A DNA stretch of 64,000 nt, from positions 1,745,213 to 1,809,212 of the forward strand of contig NW_004450286.1 in assembly GCF_000321225.1 (NCBI RefSeq), given 5' to 3'. Below are positions 54,867 through 64,000 of this stretch, one piece after another (the stretch's first letter is position 1; each line of letters opens with the position of its first letter). The position numbers and the translations under genes were made by a program. The notes under the pieces are model-generated. The model searched no databases and was not told the DNA's origin. It saw only the letters and a program-made list of their open reading frames with translations. Source of the stretch: Odobenus rosmarus divergens. Its lineage: Eukaryota > Chordata > Mammalia > Carnivora > Odobenidae.

Positions 54867-54985
54867 GGGCCCCTGGCTGGCTGAGTCAGTAGAGTGTGTA
54901 ACTCTTGGTCTTGGGGTCATGAGTTCGAGCCCCACATTGGGTATGGAGATTACTTAAAAAAAAAATCTTTAAAAAACTTTTTTAA
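54867..54985 (+). mobile_element. Short tRNA-derived carnivore SINE
   Basis: Sense short form: 'ggcccctggctggctgagtc' head, 'tgagttcgagccccacattg' B-box region, and A-rich tail. Confidence 0.87.
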
Positions 54986-55585
54986 AATAATCTTTTCATC
55001 ATTTAATTATCATCTCAATGAATTAAGATTAAGTGAATATGGCCTATAAAATCTGTTTAAAATTTATTGTCTTTGTGACCAAGTAAAGAATACATTTTTG
55101 TTAATGTATCATATAGTTTTACATGAGACAAAACAATGCCAGATGCATATATATGTACATATACGATGCATTTATGTATACAAGATGCATTTAGGTATGG
55201 TCTTGTTTTTTTAATTATTCAGATCCTCCACTCCCTTGCATAGTTTCGTCTACTGAATTGTCAAATTCTGAAAGCTTTGTATTTAGATCACCAGCATGAC
55301 TGTGGGGTTTTTTTGGTTCCTTGTTTTTCAGCTGTTTGTATTTCTAGAAGTCTTAACTCTGCTTATTGAACTGCTATACAGTTCAGCACATAAAGGTTTA
55401 CAACCGTTTTATGTTATTCATGAGGAAGGAGTTTCTCTTTTATTTTTTTTTTTTAGGAGTTTCTCTTTTAGAAATGGGTGTTGAAATTGATGTATTGACA
55501 CACTGTAACTAAATCTCCTAACACTGAACTATCAAATGAAGAAGCCCTCCTGAGCTCTGGTACATGAGCTCTGGTTCCTTAATTT

Positions 55586-55774
55586 ATTTTTTAAAGATTT
55601 TATTTATTTATTTGAGAGAGAGAGTGTGAGAGATAGAGAGCACGAGAGGGGGGAGGGTCAGAGGGAGAAGCAGACTCCCCGCCGAGCAGGGAGCCCGATG
55701 CGGGACTCGATCCCGGGACTCCAGGATCATGACCTGAGCCGATGGCAGTCACTTAACCAACTGAGCCACCCAGG
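55586..55774 (-). mobile_element. CAN SINE with 14-bp TSD
   Basis: Minus-strand CAN SINE. The perfect duplication tggttccttaattt is at 55572-55585 and 55775-55788. Confidence 0.95.
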
Positions 55775-55900
55775 TGGTTCCTTAATTTTAAGCGCTGTGT
55801 GATATTCCACCGCAGGAACGTATCATCAGGTGTCTTCTCACTCTCTTTTGGTACCACTTAGGAGTTTCCCCATTTTTCACAATTTCAGTGTTGCAAGGGA

Positions 55901-57290
55901 CGTCCTGGTAACCACTCCCAGGGCACCTATGTGCCCCTGGGGGGGTGGAGGGGCGGTGCACAGGGAGTTGAGATTCTGGTGTCTGAAGTCTAGGGCCTGG
56001 TGCCTTTACCCTTTATTCGGGGAACTCATAAATATTATCACTTTCTCTATAAACATTGAGGAAAGTTAGGAAAAATTGCCACAAGGCTTACACATTTTTA
56101 ACTCGACTGGATTTTCTCTTTTTTCAATCAAGAGTTCACTGCTTTTATAAACTTTATTGCCTGTTTCCTATATTCCCTCCTCCCGCCCCTCCGTGTGGGC
56201 ACATGTGCATGCGTGTGTGCGCATGCGTGCGTGTCTGGCGGAAGGCAGAGAATGCCTGTCACTCAGGTGAGCGTCCTGTGGCCTTCGTCCTTGTCTGTTC
56301 TCAGTACTGCTCTGTCCTTAGGCTTTTCCTTTGCATCCTGAAAATGTCTCTCCATCTGGTCCTTTGTATCTTTCATTGGAATTTTACACTTTCCGTTCGA
56401 CTGCCTATTGCATCCAGTGCAAATTTAAGCCAGCCGCCGTATTTCTGTTCATCACGGTAAATTGCCCTTACTTCATAGAAGCAGTATTCTCTTGCACCTT
56501 ATGGAGCCTGAAGTACAAATATTCTAATTTTGCTGGTAAAATCTATTGCTGAGGAAGATTATTCTCTGGGTTATGTACTCATTTGTCATCTTCATTGAGC
56601 ACCTGCTATGTGTTTGTGAGGTACTGGAGTGACAGTGATTATACGATGCAGCCCGAACCCTCTGGTCCTCCTTTCCCCTTTGCTGCACCTTTTTCCATGG
56701 GCCCATGTTTTTCTCCTGAGGACTCCTCCTCTAATGAAGAGTTCTTTCCCCATCCTTTGTCAAATGCGTGGATTGCCCCAGCTTCCAAATGGGACCCTCA
56801 GACCCTGAAGGAATCTTCCTCAAAATCTAAGGTGGGAGATTTTGGGGTATGTGGTACCCAGTCACGCCCTGGCCAGTATTCTCCACATGCTGGTTCTCCT
56901 TCTGGGTGTGAGACCTTGTGCTAATCCTCCAGGCAACATCAACTATGAGCCTTTGGATGAGATCTGTCTTCTGTTCCCACTGCCTACTCTCTGACTGGGC
57001 AAGTCTTCCCATTGAAGTTGGTTCTGAGACCCACTTTTGCTGCCACAGGGTCCAAATGGGTCTGAAGGGACCTCTACTGGAGGTCCTGCTCTGGAGACTC
57101 CCCAACATTGCCCAGGTCAGCATCAGGAGGACAGCTAAGCCAGTCATAAAACCCCAGCCAGGCGGCCCAGCCCTCCCCGTCCAGTCCCTCACGAATGGCG
57201 TCTTAGTCTGGATCCTTGCTAGAAGCTGCTACAAGATCTGCCCCTGGCACAGGCTCAGTTTCTTAAGTTGACACAGATCTGTTTTTATTT
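55901..57290. other. No gene seen
   Basis: Unassigned sequence. 56195-56240 is a short alternating purine-pyrimidine patch (GCATGCGTGTGT type). The open frames (56056-56460, 56583-56924, 56827-57192 on the minus strand) have no recognisable domain. 56560-56640 ('ttgagcacctgctatgtgtt') is an L2/MIR tail in antisense. Confidence 0.4.
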
Positions 57291-59035
57291 GTAGCCACCC
57301 AGGTTTTTCAGTAGGTATTGGAAAGGGGACAGACAGCCATGACACATTTGCTTTGGATATGGAGGAAAGGACAGGGTTGCAGGGATTGGGAGGGGACAGG
57401 GCAGCCATCTGCAGGGGAGGCAGGTGGGATTAAAAAGCATCCTTACATCTGGCACAGCTACTCCCTGAGCCATCACATCTAGAAACCCTTAGATGTTCCC
57501 TCGGGAGAAGAGAGAGAAGCCCTAAGACGGACACAGATTTGACCAGGTGGACAGCCCTTGGCCCTCTGGGGCTCATGTATGGAATGCCCAGGGCCCTCTG
57601 GGTCCTAGGGGCTTGCCCAGCACAGGTGCCGTATGTTCCTGGCCATTTCCGTTCCCTCAGTCTGCACCTGCTGATGAGCACCCACCGTGCACGAGGCACC
57701 CTTTGGCTAAGCACCGGGGGAGATAGCTGCGCATGGAGCAGAGCAAAACCCTGTCTGCCAGTGGAAGAGACCGCAAATAGCAAAATAAATCAGTAAAATA
57801 GGTAACACCCTCTGACCACCATGTTATTACTGTCGCTTGTTAGCATGGCCTGCTCAGTGCAAGGGGCAAGGGCTGGGGGGTGGGGTGCCGAGACCTCACA
57901 GGGCAACAACTCTACACACATGGTCTCGTGTCACCCCACAGTGACCTGGCCAAGTAGGAGTGATTATACTCCTTTCCCAGACGAAGAAGTTGCCCTCCGG
58001 AGCCCAGGTGCCTGCACTGGCTCATTCTGACAGTTAAGTCCCTACCACCCTCCCCAGGCTCATTCTAGGCCCTTCTATGGCCATCTAAAGGTGGAGGCTT
58101 CCCTCTGGAGGTTGCAGGCTGTGCTGCCTGAGCAGGGGGGTGGTTCTTCACCTGGGGTCCTGTTTGGGCTGCGGGAGGCGGAGGCACTGGAACCAACAGG
58201 TGACCCTGCTCAGACGCAGGCAGAGCGCTTCAAACCCCAGCTCCTCCCTTCATTCCACTAAACTGGCCTCTCGGAGCCCTAGTGTCCTCACCAGCGAATC
58301 GGGAATAATGAAGCACCCGCCTCATTGCTGTGTCAGCCAAACAGGATGAAGAATGAAATACACTCAGCACGGTGGACAACGATAACCAATTACTAGTGTT
58401 CGCATCGGGCCTCAGCTTCCAAGTCTATAAAGTAGGGTTGGAAAATCTCCTCTATGCCAACTTCACAAAATGGTCACTCCTTTAACGGCCATTTATTGAG
58501 CGCCTACTCTATGCAGGCACTTATGGTCTTTTAGGCTCGCTCACCCTGCGGCTCACTCCTTGAGACTGGATGGGAGGCACACTCCAGCTGCTGCCCCAGC
58601 ACCCGCGCCGGGCGAGCGTCCCAGGCTCTGAGGCGTGGAACGGACGAGGGGGTTTGAGTGCTGGGCTCCAAGTCGCGGCCGGCGGCGCCACCTAGTGGCA
58701 ATATGCAGCCATGCCAGAAGACTTGTGCCTTCTGTGTTTCTGGGCTCTCAGGACTGCAAATCTGGCTCCCTTGAGGAGCTCACAGACTGTGGGGAGCCAG
58801 GAGTCGGTGCCAGAGACAGCGACCCCATATTGTTTATGAGCGCTTCCCAGGCCCCAAGAGGGTGGTAGGCAGAGCAGGGGCTTGGAAGGAGTCAAGCTCT
58901 GCGGTTACTGGCATGCCTCTTGGCATACAACTTACTAGTGTGGTCTTGGTTTCCTTCAGGCTGACACAATGTGTGGGAGGAGGGGCTGCCTGGGGTTTAT
59001 CTCCTCGCAGAGTGTATCTCTCCAGCTCATCCTTT
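57291..59035. other. No gene seen
   Basis: Mostly unassigned, moderately GC-rich DNA. A MIR-like piece lies at 58200-58510 ('ccctagtgtcctcaccagcg', 'atttattgagcgcctactct'), and a small CpG-rich patch with 'cgcggccggcggcgcc' at 58590-58700. The 117-codon minus-strand open frame at 57430-57783 is not recognised. Confidence 0.4.
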
Positions 59036-59039
59036 CCCG

Positions 59040-59850
59040 TCATTCAACCACTCTGAGCTGCTACTGTGTATCAGGCACTGGGCTGAGTCCTGGGAATACA
59101 GTGGAGACCAGACACCTCTCTGCTGCATTCCGCGCAGGACTGCCTTACCTCCAGCCTGCCTTGGGGCTCCTCTGGGGTCAAGGGTCTGAAAGGCCTGCTT
59201 GGAACTCAAGGATGCAGAATCTAACGTGCAGGGGAGTTAGGCCCTGCAGGGCCACTCTTGAATATTGGGAGCTGATGGAGAAATGTTTCCTGCTTTCATC
59301 CTGGGGTGGAGAGATCATTCCCAGGCCTTTTGATAGGGTCTCAGGAAGCGAGCAACCCCACTGCGGTGGGATGCAATAACACATTCCTGTATTAGCTTTC
59401 TCTTGTTCCTTATCTTTTTCCCTTGTTCCTCACTCCTGGTCCCAAATAAATTACCTGTATGAGGGATTTGTCTCCCATTCAGCTTTCAGGAGAACCCAAG
59501 CTGAGAAAAGCAGTGAACAAAACACACAAACATTCCCACCTTCACGGAGCATTCACTCCAATCAGAGACAGGAAATAAACAAGGCCAATACGTACAGAGC
59601 AGTTCCCTAGTGATAAGGGCTGGGAGAAAGACAAAGCCGGGCAGGGGGCAGAGAATTAAGGAAGGAGATAGCCATTTTATCGAGGGTGGCCAAGGACCTC
59701 TCACCAAGCAGGCGACATTTGACCAGATGAAACTGAGAGCCAGCCATGCTGACATCTGAGGGCCGAGCCCTCCAGGCGGAGGAAATAGCAAGTGCAGAGG
59801 CCGGGTGCATTCCTAGAGTAGTCAAGTCTGGCTCCAAGGCCATTGGCCTA
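59040..59850 (-). mobile_element. L2 LINE 3' end, split by an insertion
   Basis: The antisense L2 terminus is at 59040-59115 ('tgctactgtgtatcaggcac', 'tgagtcctgggaatacagtg'). The continuation resumes at 59507 ('cagtgaacaaaacacacaaa', 'ttcacggagcattcactcca', 'ccctagtgataagggctggg', 'aggaaatagcaagtgcagag'). The intervening 390 bases (59116-59506) look like a separate element with a late AATAAA ('caaataaattacctg', 59443), of unknown family. Confidence 0.72.
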
Positions 59851-59906
59851 AGCAACTGGAGAGATGGAGTGGTCGTTCCCTGAGATGTAGAAGGACAGCT
59901 GCAGGT

Positions 59907-59986
59907 ATGTGAATGTATGTATAAGTGTGTGTATGTGTGTGTATGTGTGCGTATGTGTGTGAATGTGTGTGTATGTGTGTGCATGT

Positions 59987-60039
<53 letters not shown>

Positions 60040-61065
60040 TGTGTGTCTGTGTGTGTATGTGCGTATGTGTGTGAATGTGTGTGTCTATGTGTGTGTGTAT
60101 GTGTGTAGATGTGTGTGTATGTGCGTGAATGTGTCTGTGTGTAGATGTGTGTCTATGTGCGTGTATGTGTGTGTACGTGTGTGTGAATGTGTGTGTATGT
60201 GTATGTGTGTGTCTGGGTGTCTGTGTGTGTGTGCATGTATATGTGTGTGCATGTGTGTATATGTTTGTATGTGCGTGTATGTGCGTGTATGTGTGTATGT
60301 GTATGTATATGTGTAAGTGTGTGTATGTGCGTGTGTGAATGTGTGTATGTGCGTGTGTCTGTGTGTATTGTGTGAATGTGTGTGTAAGTGTGTGTGCGTG
60401 TATGTGTGTGTCTGTGCGTGAATGTGTGTATGTGCATGTATGTGTATATGTGTGTGCGTGTAAGTGTGTGCGTGCGTGTGTGTGAATGTGTGTATGTGTT
60501 TGTATGTGCGTGTGTGTATATGTGTGTGCGTGTAAGTGTGTGTGTGCATGTGTGTGAATGTGTGTATGTGTTTGTATGTGCGTGTGTGTATGTATATGTG
60601 TGCATGTGCGTGTGTATGTGCGTGTGTGCATGCGTGTGTGTGTAGATGTGTGTGTATGTGCGTGAATGTGTATGTGTGTGTGAATGTGTCTCTGTGTGTA
60701 TGTGTGTGTACGTGTGTGTGAATGTGTGTGCGCGCGTGTATGTGTGTATCTGTGTGAGTGTATGTGCGTGAATGTGTGTATGTGTGTGTATGTGTATGTG
60801 CGTGTATATGTGCGTGTGTAAGTGTGTGAATGTGTGTTGTGAATGTGTGTATGTGTTTGTATGTGCGTGTGTGTGTGAATGTGTGTGTGAGTGTGTCTGT
60901 GTGTGTCTGTGTGTATGCATATGTGTATGTGTGTGTGTTTGTATGTATATATGTATTGTATTGTGTGCATGTGTGTATGTGTTTGTGAGTATGTATATAT
61001 GTATTGGGGGTATATGTGGGTGTTTGTGAGTATGTATATGTATACACACTCACACACACACACAC
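59907..61065. repeat. 1.16-kb TG-rich compound microsatellite
   Basis: Nearly pure (TG)n with interspersed TATG, GAATG, GCGTG and TTTG units. An uninterrupted (TG)n run spans about 59994-60036. Local higher-order copies exist: the unit starting 'gaatgtgtgtatgtgtttgt' occurs at 60484, 60556 and 60841. The complementary strand gives long His/Thr-type open frames (up to 428 codons at 59822-61108), which are artefacts. The right edge runs into CA-rich sequence and then directly into an L1M 3' segment, in which TA/CA microsatellites are usual at this spot. Confidence 0.97.
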
Positions 61066-61760
61066 TCAATGAAACATTATTCAGCCATAAAAAAAGAAGG
61101 AGGGGCACGTGGCTGGCTCAGTCAGAAGAACATGTGAGTCTTGATCCCGGAGTTCCAGTCCCACGTTGGGTATACAGATTACTTTAAAAAAATAAAATAA
61201 AATATTAACCAAAAAAAACGAAGGAAAACTTGCCACTTGCAAAAGCACAGATGGACCTTGAGGGTATTATGCTAAGTGAAATAAGGCAGAGAAAGACAAA
61301 AACTGATCTCACTTATATGTAGAATATTAAAAAAAAACAATTTATAGAAACAGAGAACAGATTGGTGGTTGACAAAGGTGAGGGTGGGAGTGGGCAAAAG
61401 GAGTGAAGGGGGTCAAAAGGTACAAACTCCAGTTAAAATAAATAAGTCCCGGACAATGTACTGTACGGCACCGGGACTATAGTTAATAATACTGTATTGC
61501 ATATTTGAAAGGTGCTAAGAGAGTAGATCTTAAAAATTCTCATCACAAGAAAAAATGTAACTACATGTTGTGATGGATGTTAACTAGATTTATTGAGTTG
61601 ATCATTTTGCAATATATACAAATAGTGAATCATCTTGTACCTCTGAAAATAATGTTAAGTATTGCTATACATATGGAATATAATGCTATTATAATGCTAT
61701 ATGTCAGTTATATCTCAATTTTTAAAAAAAGATGAGTAAATGAGGTGATGGCTGTGTTAA
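61066..61760 (+). mobile_element. L1M-type 3' end, interrupted by a SINE
   Basis: Sense L1 3' blocks: 'catgaaacattattcagcc'-like sequence near 61066, 'gaccttgagggtattatgct' near 61255, 'gaaataaggcagagaaagac' near 61279, then a 3' UTR with 'aatgttaagtattgc' and an A-rich end near 61725. Confidence 0.8.
61103..61210 (+). mobile_element. Short tRNA-derived carnivore SINE
   Basis: Sense short form: 'ggggcacgtggctggctcag' head and 'gggtatacagattactttaa' end. The imperfect duplication around 'aaaaaaagaagga' (61090-61102) and 'aaaaaaacgaagga' (61212-61225) marks the insertion into the L1. Confidence 0.85.
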
Positions 61761-62090
61761 TTAACTCAATGGTGGAGATCCTTTCATAGTATATATCAAA
61801 TCATCACATTGTACACTTTAAACATATTAGAATTTTATTTATCAATTATACTTGAAGGACAGTTGGAAAGTAAAGTTATTAATAGAATGAAGAAATTAAT
61901 AAGTGGATCTGAAAAAAAAGTGAATGAGAGGCAAGGAATCAGAGTATGGACACTAGGAATTCCAAGTGGTTATGGTGGAGGGAAGGCCAGAAATTGAGGA
62001 GTGGCTATAGGGAAATTGAGATCAGGGGGTTTGCTTGTTTGTTTCCAGATAGGAAGCATAGCTTGTTTATGCACTCATGAGAATGATCCA
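61761..62090. other. No gene seen
   Basis: AT-rich sequence between two L1 segments; 'catcacattgtacactttaa' near 61801 is probably also an L1-type 3' end. No exon recognised. Confidence 0.4.
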
Positions 62091-62321
62091 GCTGGTTCTT
62101 TGAGAAGATCAATAAAATTGATAGATCCCTGGCCAGACTCATTAGAGAAAAGAGAGAAAGGACAAATTACCAACATCAGGAATAAGAAAAATGTGATAAG
62201 TACGTATTCCGCAGATATTAAAAGGATAATAAGGGAAAGTTCTGAACAATTTTATGCCAATGATTTTGATATCCTAGATGAAATGGACAAATTTATTGAA
62301 GGACTAAACTGCCAAGCTCTC

Positions 62322-62355
62322 CAGAAAGAAAGAAAGAAGAAGAAAGAAAGAAAAA

Positions 62356-62415
<60 letters not shown>

Positions 62416-62420
62416 AAAAG
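62322..62420. repeat. (GAAA)n microsatellite inside L1
   Basis: About 22-24 GAAA units with a few A-rich interruptions near the left end. The flanking ORF2 sequence continues on both sides ('gccaagctctccagaaag' before, 'aacccaaatagcctgatatc' after), so the tract grew in place from a GAAGAAA-type site in the L1. Confidence 0.95.
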
Positions 62421-62462
62421 AACCCAAATAGCCTGATATCTTTTAAAGAAATTGAAATTATT

Positions 62463-62574
62463 ATTTTTTAAAGATTTCATTTTTAAGTATTCCCTACACC
62501 CAACATGGGGCTCAAGCTTACAACCCCGAGATGAAGAGTTGCATGCTCCACAGACTAAGCCAGCCAAGCACCCC
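62463..62574 (-). mobile_element. Short tRNA-derived carnivore SINE with 17-bp TSD
   Basis: Antisense short form ending 'aagccagccaagcacccc'. The duplication aagaaattgaaattatt is at 62446-62462 and, with one mismatch, at 62575-62591. Confidence 0.9.
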
Positions 62575-62999
62575 AAGAAATTGGAATTATTGTGTAAAAT
62601 CTTCCTACAAAGAAAGCTCCAAGTCCAAGTAGCTTCACTGGTGAATCCTATCAAACTTTTAAGGAAGAAATAACACCAACTCCACACAAACTGTCCCAGA
62701 AAATTGAAAAGGAAAGAATACTTCCTGACAAATTCTATGAAACCAGCATTCCTTTGATACCAAAACCAGACAAAGACATTACAAGAAAATTACAGCCCAA
62801 CATCCCTCCTGAACATTGGTGCAAAAATTCTAAACAAAATGTTAGCAAATCAAACCCAACAATTAAAAAGTGAGTGGAGCTTATTTGAGGAACGCAAGAT
62901 TGATTTAACATTTGAAAATCAATTGACGTAATTCACCATGTTAAGAAATTTTAAAAGAGCAGAAAAAGCATTTAACAAACTCCAACATTCATTCTTGGT

Positions 63000-63023
63000 A
63001 AAAAAAAAAAAAAAAAAAAAAAA
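63000..63023. repeat. A-run inside L1
   Basis: Twenty-three consecutive A residues inside the ORF2 remnant, with no SINE attached; probably an expanded A-tract. Confidence 0.9.
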
Positions 63024-64000
63024 TTCTCAGTAAACTAGAAATACAACAGAGCTTCCTCAACCTGATAAAGGACATCCATGAAAAACTCACATCTAACATT
63101 ATATTTAATGATGAAAGACTGAACGTTTTCTCCATAAGATGGAGACAAGGACATCTATTCTCACACTTTCTATTCAGCAATGAATGAAACAGAATAGAGA
63201 ATCCAGAACAAACTCACACATATGTGGACAACTGACTTTCAGCAAAGGTGCAAAGGCAAGTTGGGGGAGAAAGGACCGTCTCTCAACACATGGTGATGGA
63301 GCAACTGGATATTCTTCTACCATATAAATGAATTTTGATCCATACCTCACACCATATAAAAAAATTAGCTCAAAATGGGCCATTGACCTAAATGGCCCTA
63401 AATGGGCCATTATAAAACCTCTAAAAGAAAATATAAGAGAAACCTTTGTGACCCTGGGTTTGGCAAAGATTTCTTAGATGTGACACCAAAAGCACAGTGC
63501 ACAAAAGAAAAAAAAATTGATAAATTGGATTTCATCAAGTTGAAAACTTCTGTTTTTTGAAAAACACTGTTCAGAGAATGCAAAGATAAGCCATAGATGG
63601 GGAGAAAATACTTGCAAATCATCTATCAGCTAAAGAACTTGTATCTAGAATATAGAAAGAATTCTCAGACCTCAATAAGAAAACAAACAATACAATTTTT
63701 AAAGAAAGATTTGAACAGATACTTCAAAGAAGTTAGTGGATGGTGAATATGCCCATGAAAAGATATTCAACATGATTAATTATTGAGGAAATGCAAACTA
63801 AAACTACCATGAGGTATCACCACACACCCACAACAAATATTGGCCAGGACATGGAGGAACTGGGACTCCACACAGCTGGTGGTGGTATAAAATCATGCAA
63901 CCACTTGGGAAAATACTTCGGCAGTTTCTTATGAAGCTAAACAATACACTTACCATATGATCCGGCTATTCCACTCCCAGATATTTGCCCAGGAGAAATG

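Larger units (their letters stand above)
52991..55900 (-). mobile_element. Ancient antisense L1M, interrupted by four SINEs
   Basis: Antisense L1M 3' and ORF2 blocks: 'cccgtttaaagtgcacaatt' near 53047, 'cattcatccatcgatagaca' near 53417, 'tgcagtaaacattcatatac' near 53475, 'aggagtagcattgctgggtc' near 53543, 'tctagccgtcctagtgggtg' near 53710, then T-rich ORF2 sequence at 54280-55500 and a last piece at 55789-55900. The 197-codon open frame at 53438-54031 is antisense L1 running into a SINE and does not encode a gene. Confidence 0.75.
62091..64000 (+). mobile_element. L1M ORF2 remnant, runs off the window
   Basis: A sense ORF2 copy in order: 'agatcaataaaattgataga' near 62106, 'attccgcagatattaaaagg' near 62206, 'gaaatggacaaatttattga' near 62280, 'gaccattcc'-style blocks near 62740, 'aagaaaattacagcccaaca' near 62783, 'ttctttttgaaaaac'-like sequence near 63550, and 'gaggtatcaccacacaccca' near 63810. 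It holds a GAAA tract, a SINE and an A-run, and has many stops. The homologous 5' part of ORF2 is seen at 1560-3190. Confidence 0.85.

Noticed and set aside
59907..61065. CRISPR-like array
   Set aside because: Units are 2-8 bases with no unique spacers, and the DNA is mammalian; it is a microsatellite.
59822..61108. A 428-codon minus-strand open frame rich in His and Thr, with further 298- and 326-codon frames beside it
   Set aside because: It is a translation of the (CA)n strand of a microsatellite, open in several frames at once; no composition or domain suggests a protein.
63400..64000. The flanking gene TSPAN15 at the right end
   Set aside because: In human it is the next gene on this side of NEUROG3, but lies further away than the window reaches; no tetraspanin exon was recognised and the end is L1.

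Overview
The window is nuclear DNA from a mammal of the order Carnivora, most likely a caniform outside the dog family. More than 20 interspersed elements are tRNA-Lys-derived CAN SINEs: the head reads like 'ggcgcctgggtggctcag', followed by a pyrimidine-rich tail and an (AAATA)n/AAATCTT end. There are several 5'-truncated LINE-1 insertions with the carnivore-type 3' UTR. The dog-lineage SINEC_Cf head was not seen, which fits a bear, seal or mustelid better than a canid. That lineage placement is inference.

Only one intact protein-coding gene can be supported: NEUROG3 (neurogenin 3), the bHLH transcription factor that commits pancreatic and intestinal progenitors to the endocrine fate. It lies on the + strand at about 17.9-19.8 kb. 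A short non-coding first exon is followed by a 167-bp intron, and a second exon carries the whole 215-codon reading frame (18274-18921) and a 3' UTR ending at an AATAAA signal near 19780. The gene sits in a GC- and CpG-rich domain with an inverted CCAAT box and a TATA-like GATAAAG upstream. From 12.6 to 17.5 kb the upstream DNA has almost no recognisable repeats and contains further CpG-rich blocks. At 14.13-14.60 kb there is an AT-rich patch with forkhead and homeodomain sites, placed where the distal enhancer of this gene is known to lie in other mammals.

The rest is gene-free. The left flank (1-12 kb) is a patchwork of old L1M, L2, MIR and MaLR-like LTR remnants with younger L1 and CAN SINE insertions. 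The right flank (20-64 kb) has single-copy DNA with CAN SINEs to about 40 kb, an old antisense L1 at 40.3-42.4 kb, a broken processed copy of the ribosomal protein SA mRNA (43.4-44.4 kb), a long antisense L2 (44.6-46.4 kb), more unique DNA to 52.9 kb, antisense L1M (53.0-55.9 kb), unique DNA, a 1.16-kb TG-rich microsatellite (59.9-61.07 kb), and sense L1M to the window end.

No unknown biological system was found. The observations most worth checking are an upstream ATG in exon 1 of NEUROG3 that is in frame with the main start across the splice junction, the candidate distal enhancer, strong splice-donor motifs in the upstream CpG blocks, the very long TG tract, and two head-to-head SINE pairs that could form long RNA hairpins. 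Interspersed-repeat families were assigned by eye from remembered consensus patterns; their edges are approximate unless a target-site duplication is given.
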